From: an uncultured Collinsella sp.
Lineage (GTDB): Bacteria; Actinomycetota; Coriobacteriia; Coriobacteriales; Coriobacteriaceae
Direction: 5' to 3'
Assembly: GCA_902464175.1 (NCBI GenBank)
Contig: CABQHZ010000072.1
Location: 1-8,534, forward strand
DNA: 8,534 bases
Both the position numbers and the translations under genes were made by a program. The notes under the pieces are model-generated. The model saw nothing but the letters and a program-made list of their open reading frames with translations, searched no databases and was not told the DNA's origin. Positions 8,201 through 8,534 of the stretch are shown one piece after another; positions within the stretch are counted from its first letter, which is position 1; each line of letters begins with the position of its first letter.

Positions 8201-8527
8201 GAGGCCGGTATGACCTACGACAAGTCCGTCTTTACCGCGACCGTCAACGTGGTCGACGACGGCGAGGGCAACCTCAAGGCGAACGTCGCCTTTACCAAGG
8301 GCGACAAGAGCGTCGAGGGTATCGTGTTCAACAACACGTACAAGAAGCCCGAGACCCCTACGCCGACGCCCGACCCCGGCACGCCCAAGACCGTGACGAA
8401 CATCGTCAAGACGGTCAAGGGTTTCCTGCCCACCACGGGTGACCAGCAGGCCGCTGCACTGCTCATGGCATTTGTTATTGCCATGGCTGGCGTCGGAGCC
8501 CTGGTCTGGGGTATCCGTAAGCGCTAG
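2213..8527 (+). CDS. Giant LPXTG-anchored surface protein: VWA head plus ten FctA/Spy0128-type isopeptide domains
   Basis: This 2104-residue secreted, wall-anchored protein is probably an adhesin on a long rigid stalk. In order it has a signal peptide (1-25 or 1-32), a VWA domain (about 115-362) with MIDAS motif D121-A-S-G-S125, and an unnamed beta-rich region (363-695). Then come ten FctA-type domains (696-2043), a Pro/Thr spacer and an LPTTG signal (2072-2076). Proteins of this layout bind host or matrix ligands through the metal-dependent VWA domain, and sortase links them to the cell wall. I see no pilin-type VYPK lysine motif, so the protein probably acts as a single chain rather than a polymerised pilus subunit. 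The ATG at 2213 is supported by AAGGGAG at 2201-2207 and by the signal peptide immediately following. The gene stands alone after a 700-base repeat-rich gap, and no sortase gene is in view. Exact ligand unknown. Confidence 0.93.
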   Translation: MGKYARGLLAVILAVVLVLPAAAFAMLPEANARSSTGMDGPEMAGKVVDPDTSGRWEKWAAGHSGNKVTTQNVGRIWTDKTVEATGENEESDFLTTLSAMSSTSNSTVTVTTPLDIVMVLDASGSMNDPMGGGDSTKRIDALKDAADSFIDTIAKQNEGIEGVDRQHKVAIVKFAGDKTDKIGNDQYKQGQFWYNNSQVVEGLTDCSGGKATNLKNKIAGIKPAGATRADYGLELAGDITSGREDAKKIVVFFTDGKPTSFSEFDSGVANAAVTAAKKMKDGKATVYTIGIFSGADPTADPSKKGTSDVNKFMHAVSSNYPSATSYTSDQLGTRAENFDFYKSATNADELKKVFDDISQAITSEKPYPTEIQKGYETKSGYITFTDELGDFMQVDSFTEVVINGTSFTKPNKMFNKETNTDTYEFDGKAKDLLITVQRADDKNPRKGDIVTVSIPASLIPLSHFKTVDGKLSVDSAQPIRVKYASSVKSAALDNLFTPEKVTGLKDYIKNNTTVANGAKTVNFYANKWSRGELGDTVATFEPADTNRYYYFQKQTPIYTDKDCKQPAKNSLTDTGTYYYKDEFEEQGENSETKRATDIIEFIGGDAAKFDGAIVADKDGNLSFSIGTARLAFIDELHTTKESVGGNNTGTATDVLNPKWNNMSAKAAATHVNSYLGNNGKISYKYDMTPATVDTKASFGLTKVLEGRDWTKEDKFEFGLTSEGNAPMPESATATVFASVTKDDLNDKGKAAINFGKIEYAEPGTYVYKASEKNAGTTVDGIAYSKNVAKITVTVTPNKKGELSAAVQVTWSEAGENEFKNVYTAEPVESSVTDQIDVAKSLSGRDLAAGEFSFELREIVDKEVKPVETVANDANGKVTFSAIEYKEVGQHTYKLREVKGDAGGIAYDETEYTIVTTIADNGKGQLVATHELKDAKDVKSIEFKNSYTANAAEASLAGIKNLQFADGLTPADINGKFTFTVTGEEGAPMPASTSVTNDAKGKVDFGKITFTLDDLNKALGEKPEKREHTFTYTVTESGEVAGVTNDAKLSREVSFTVTDDGKGNLSVSHKPDGDVAFTFTNTYSVTPVDSSVTDKITAKKVLDGRGLKEGEFSFELVEGKDAKIVATGTNDASGKITMSPIEYDKPGTHTYTLREVKGKTGGITYDGKTYTIETTITDNGDGTLSAKHELKGDKPATFENTYSVTPTDADLDFGLSKAIDGREWTDGDEFSFTITAPDGAPLPNPATVTVNKRDAKDGIAAIKFGKIRYTAAGTYKYEIRENAGSTVGMTYDARVATAEVTVTEDGEGNLTANVTKKENGRFTNTYRSELNYTAAGGLKLSKTLSGRPMTEGQFTFTVTPADEASANALGLLPVANEFKSPATAEGTVGLIDILAGHEVKFTQADAGKTFTYTVAEKNDGQPGYTYDDAVRTVTIAIADDTAGTLTATTTVSGGSEGKPLVTEYKTGAAAVESAVVPFVNRYSATTNTTGGAPAKVVATKTLTGRPMADGEFYFGIAYAGEKEAIEGTCTTNINGQVSFGFLHYTTEMLADLVNAKRAIRTDTDAKLAWTIGYTAFEFTPQLAAKGITAATPSFSFKVIVVDNGDGTLTATPVYDGIKPLFENVYGTDAVDAALAGTKKLQAAEGLTPADIAGKFTFTVTADEAGAPMPEHATATNDAAGNVDFGKIHFTLEDLNRALGVTDDATDETETDEADADEANADEAETDEADVDVNADESEDENEPAAATPRSHTFTYTVTESGSVPGVTNDANATRKVSYTVTDDGAGHLKVVREGDDGAAFTFTNTYSVTPTDSVVTDQVKTVKRLTGRDLAAGEFTFELLEDGVVVASGTNDANGTVTLSPIHYEAPGTHTYTLREACPNALGLYKGVTYDGATYTVVTTVSDNGDGTLTATHKLDGTTESAGFTNKYHAMPTQVSIGAIKVLEGRELKKDEFSFKLVGEDIESTVTNDADGKINFDKFEYDEPGTYVYTISEVKGDEAGMTYDKSVFTATVNVVDDGEGNLKANVAFTKGDKSVEGIVFNNTYKKPETPTPTPDPGTPKTVTNIVKTVKGFLPTTGDQQAAALLMAFVIAMAGVGALVWGIRKR
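2555..3298 (+). other. VWA domain (residues 115-362)
   Basis: A hydrophobic first strand (DIVMVL) leads into D121-A-S123-G-S125-M, the DxSxS part of a metal-ion-dependent adhesion site. T227 in GATRADYG and D255 in FFTDGKP are the expected distal MIDAS residues, so the divalent-metal site looks complete. The domain ends with an Asn/Asp-rich helix around ADELKKVFDDI. A similar VWA head is found on tip adhesins of Gram-positive pili, where it mediates ligand binding. Confidence 0.88.
3299..4297 (+). other. Unnamed beta-rich region between VWA head and stalk (residues 363-695)
   Basis: About 330 residues of alternating polar and hydrophobic, Thr/Tyr/Asp-rich sequence without a recognised catalytic motif. 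An aromatic patch RYYYFQKQTPIYTD lies near residues 550, followed by TGTYYYKDEF. The region lies where VWA surface proteins often carry an uncharacterised domain that positions the head on the stalk. I cannot assign a function. Confidence 0.6.
4298..8341 (+). repeat. Array of ten FctA/Spy0128-type domains
   Basis: Each unit of about 105-165 residues starts with KxLxGR or KxL and contains a YxxxE strand. It ends with FxNxY. In Spy0128-type pilin domains these positions form a Lys-Asn isopeptide bond catalysed by the Glu. The predicted Lys/Glu/Asn triads are 702/771/820, 839/896/944, 959/1035/1080, 1099/1154/1199, 1216/1280/1323, 1341/1415/1479, 1499/1576/1622, 1637/1758/1803, 1822/1875/1925 and 1940/1992/2041. 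All thirty residues are present. By similarity the order is A-B-C-B-A-D-E-C-B-B'. Domains 3 and 8 share GLTPADI and a DFGKIxFTL segment. Domains 1 and 5 share a Trp after the GR motif and an AP(M/L)P loop. Confidence 0.85.
7313..7435 (+). other. 41-residue acidic insertion within FctA domain 8 (residues 1701-1741)
   Basis: The segment has 23 Asp/Glu in 41 residues and no Lys, Arg or His. It is built from imperfect DEADADEA-like steps. The homologous domain 3 has only an eight-residue, lysine-containing linker here, so domain 8 has gained about 44 residues in this loop. It lies just before the strand bearing the predicted catalytic Glu1758. Codons vary between the steps (gat/gac, gaa/gag), arguing against very recent slippage. 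Confidence 0.85.
8426..8524 (+). other. LPTTG sortase cell-wall sorting signal
   Basis: LPTTG (residues 2072-2076) is followed by a short polar segment and a hydrophobic helix rich in Ala, Val, Leu and Met (about 2080-2098). The protein ends in the basic tail RKR at residue 2104. A Thr/Pro-rich spacer (PTPTPDPGTP) precedes it, the usual wall-spanning segment. Sortase would cleave between Thr and Gly and link the protein to peptidoglycan. Confidence 0.93.
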
Positions 8528-8534
8528 GCACGCT

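Overview
The window holds the 3' end of an energy-converting (group 4) [NiFe]-hydrogenase operon, a 700-base intergenic region full of inverted and direct repeats, and one complete gene for a 2104-residue cell-wall-anchored surface protein. A Gram-positive anaerobe is implied by the sortase signal (LPTTG, hydrophobic helix, RKR tail) together with an Ech-type hydrogenase. The GC-rich coding sequence and a giant surface protein with a von Willebrand A (VWA) head and Spy0128/FctA-type repeats suggest a gut actinobacterium of the Coriobacteriia, most likely Collinsella or a relative. That placement is inference from composition and gene content, not a database match.

Bases 1-1510: three co-directional reading frames. 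They are the tail of an upstream subunit (ends at 67), the Ni-Fe large subunit (73-1161, EchE-like, with CxxC pairs near both ends) and a two-cluster ferredoxin subunit (1169-1510, EchF-like). Spacing is 5 and 7 bases, so this is one operon. Together with membrane and small subunits outside the window they would oxidise reduced ferredoxin, make H2 and pump ions. A strong hairpin at 1521-1552 closes the operon.

Bases 1553-2212: no convincing gene. The region contains two diverged copies, 248 bases apart, of a roughly 150-base element. Each copy is a set of nested inverted repeats (outer stem, middle stem, inner AAAACCGCAGG hairpin). The copies are only about 65% identical, yet each still pairs with itself, including compensatory base-pair changes. 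A further 29-base direct repeat follows each copy. Next come two mutually exclusive hairpins (2020-2077) and a cluster of TGTCTCA/TGAGACA half-sites (2078-2160) just upstream of the large gene, which look like operator sites.

Bases 2213-8527: one gene. The protein has a signal peptide, a VWA domain with an intact MIDAS motif, a beta-rich region of about 330 residues that I cannot name, ten consecutive FctA-type domains, a Pro/Thr spacer and an LPTTG sorting signal. All ten repeat domains keep the Lys, Glu and Asn expected for a self-formed intramolecular isopeptide bond, so the protein should be a long, stiff, protease-resistant stalk carrying a VWA adhesin head. Domain 8 carries a 41-residue, extremely acidic insertion. 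The hydrogenase operon and the surface protein gene look functionally unrelated.
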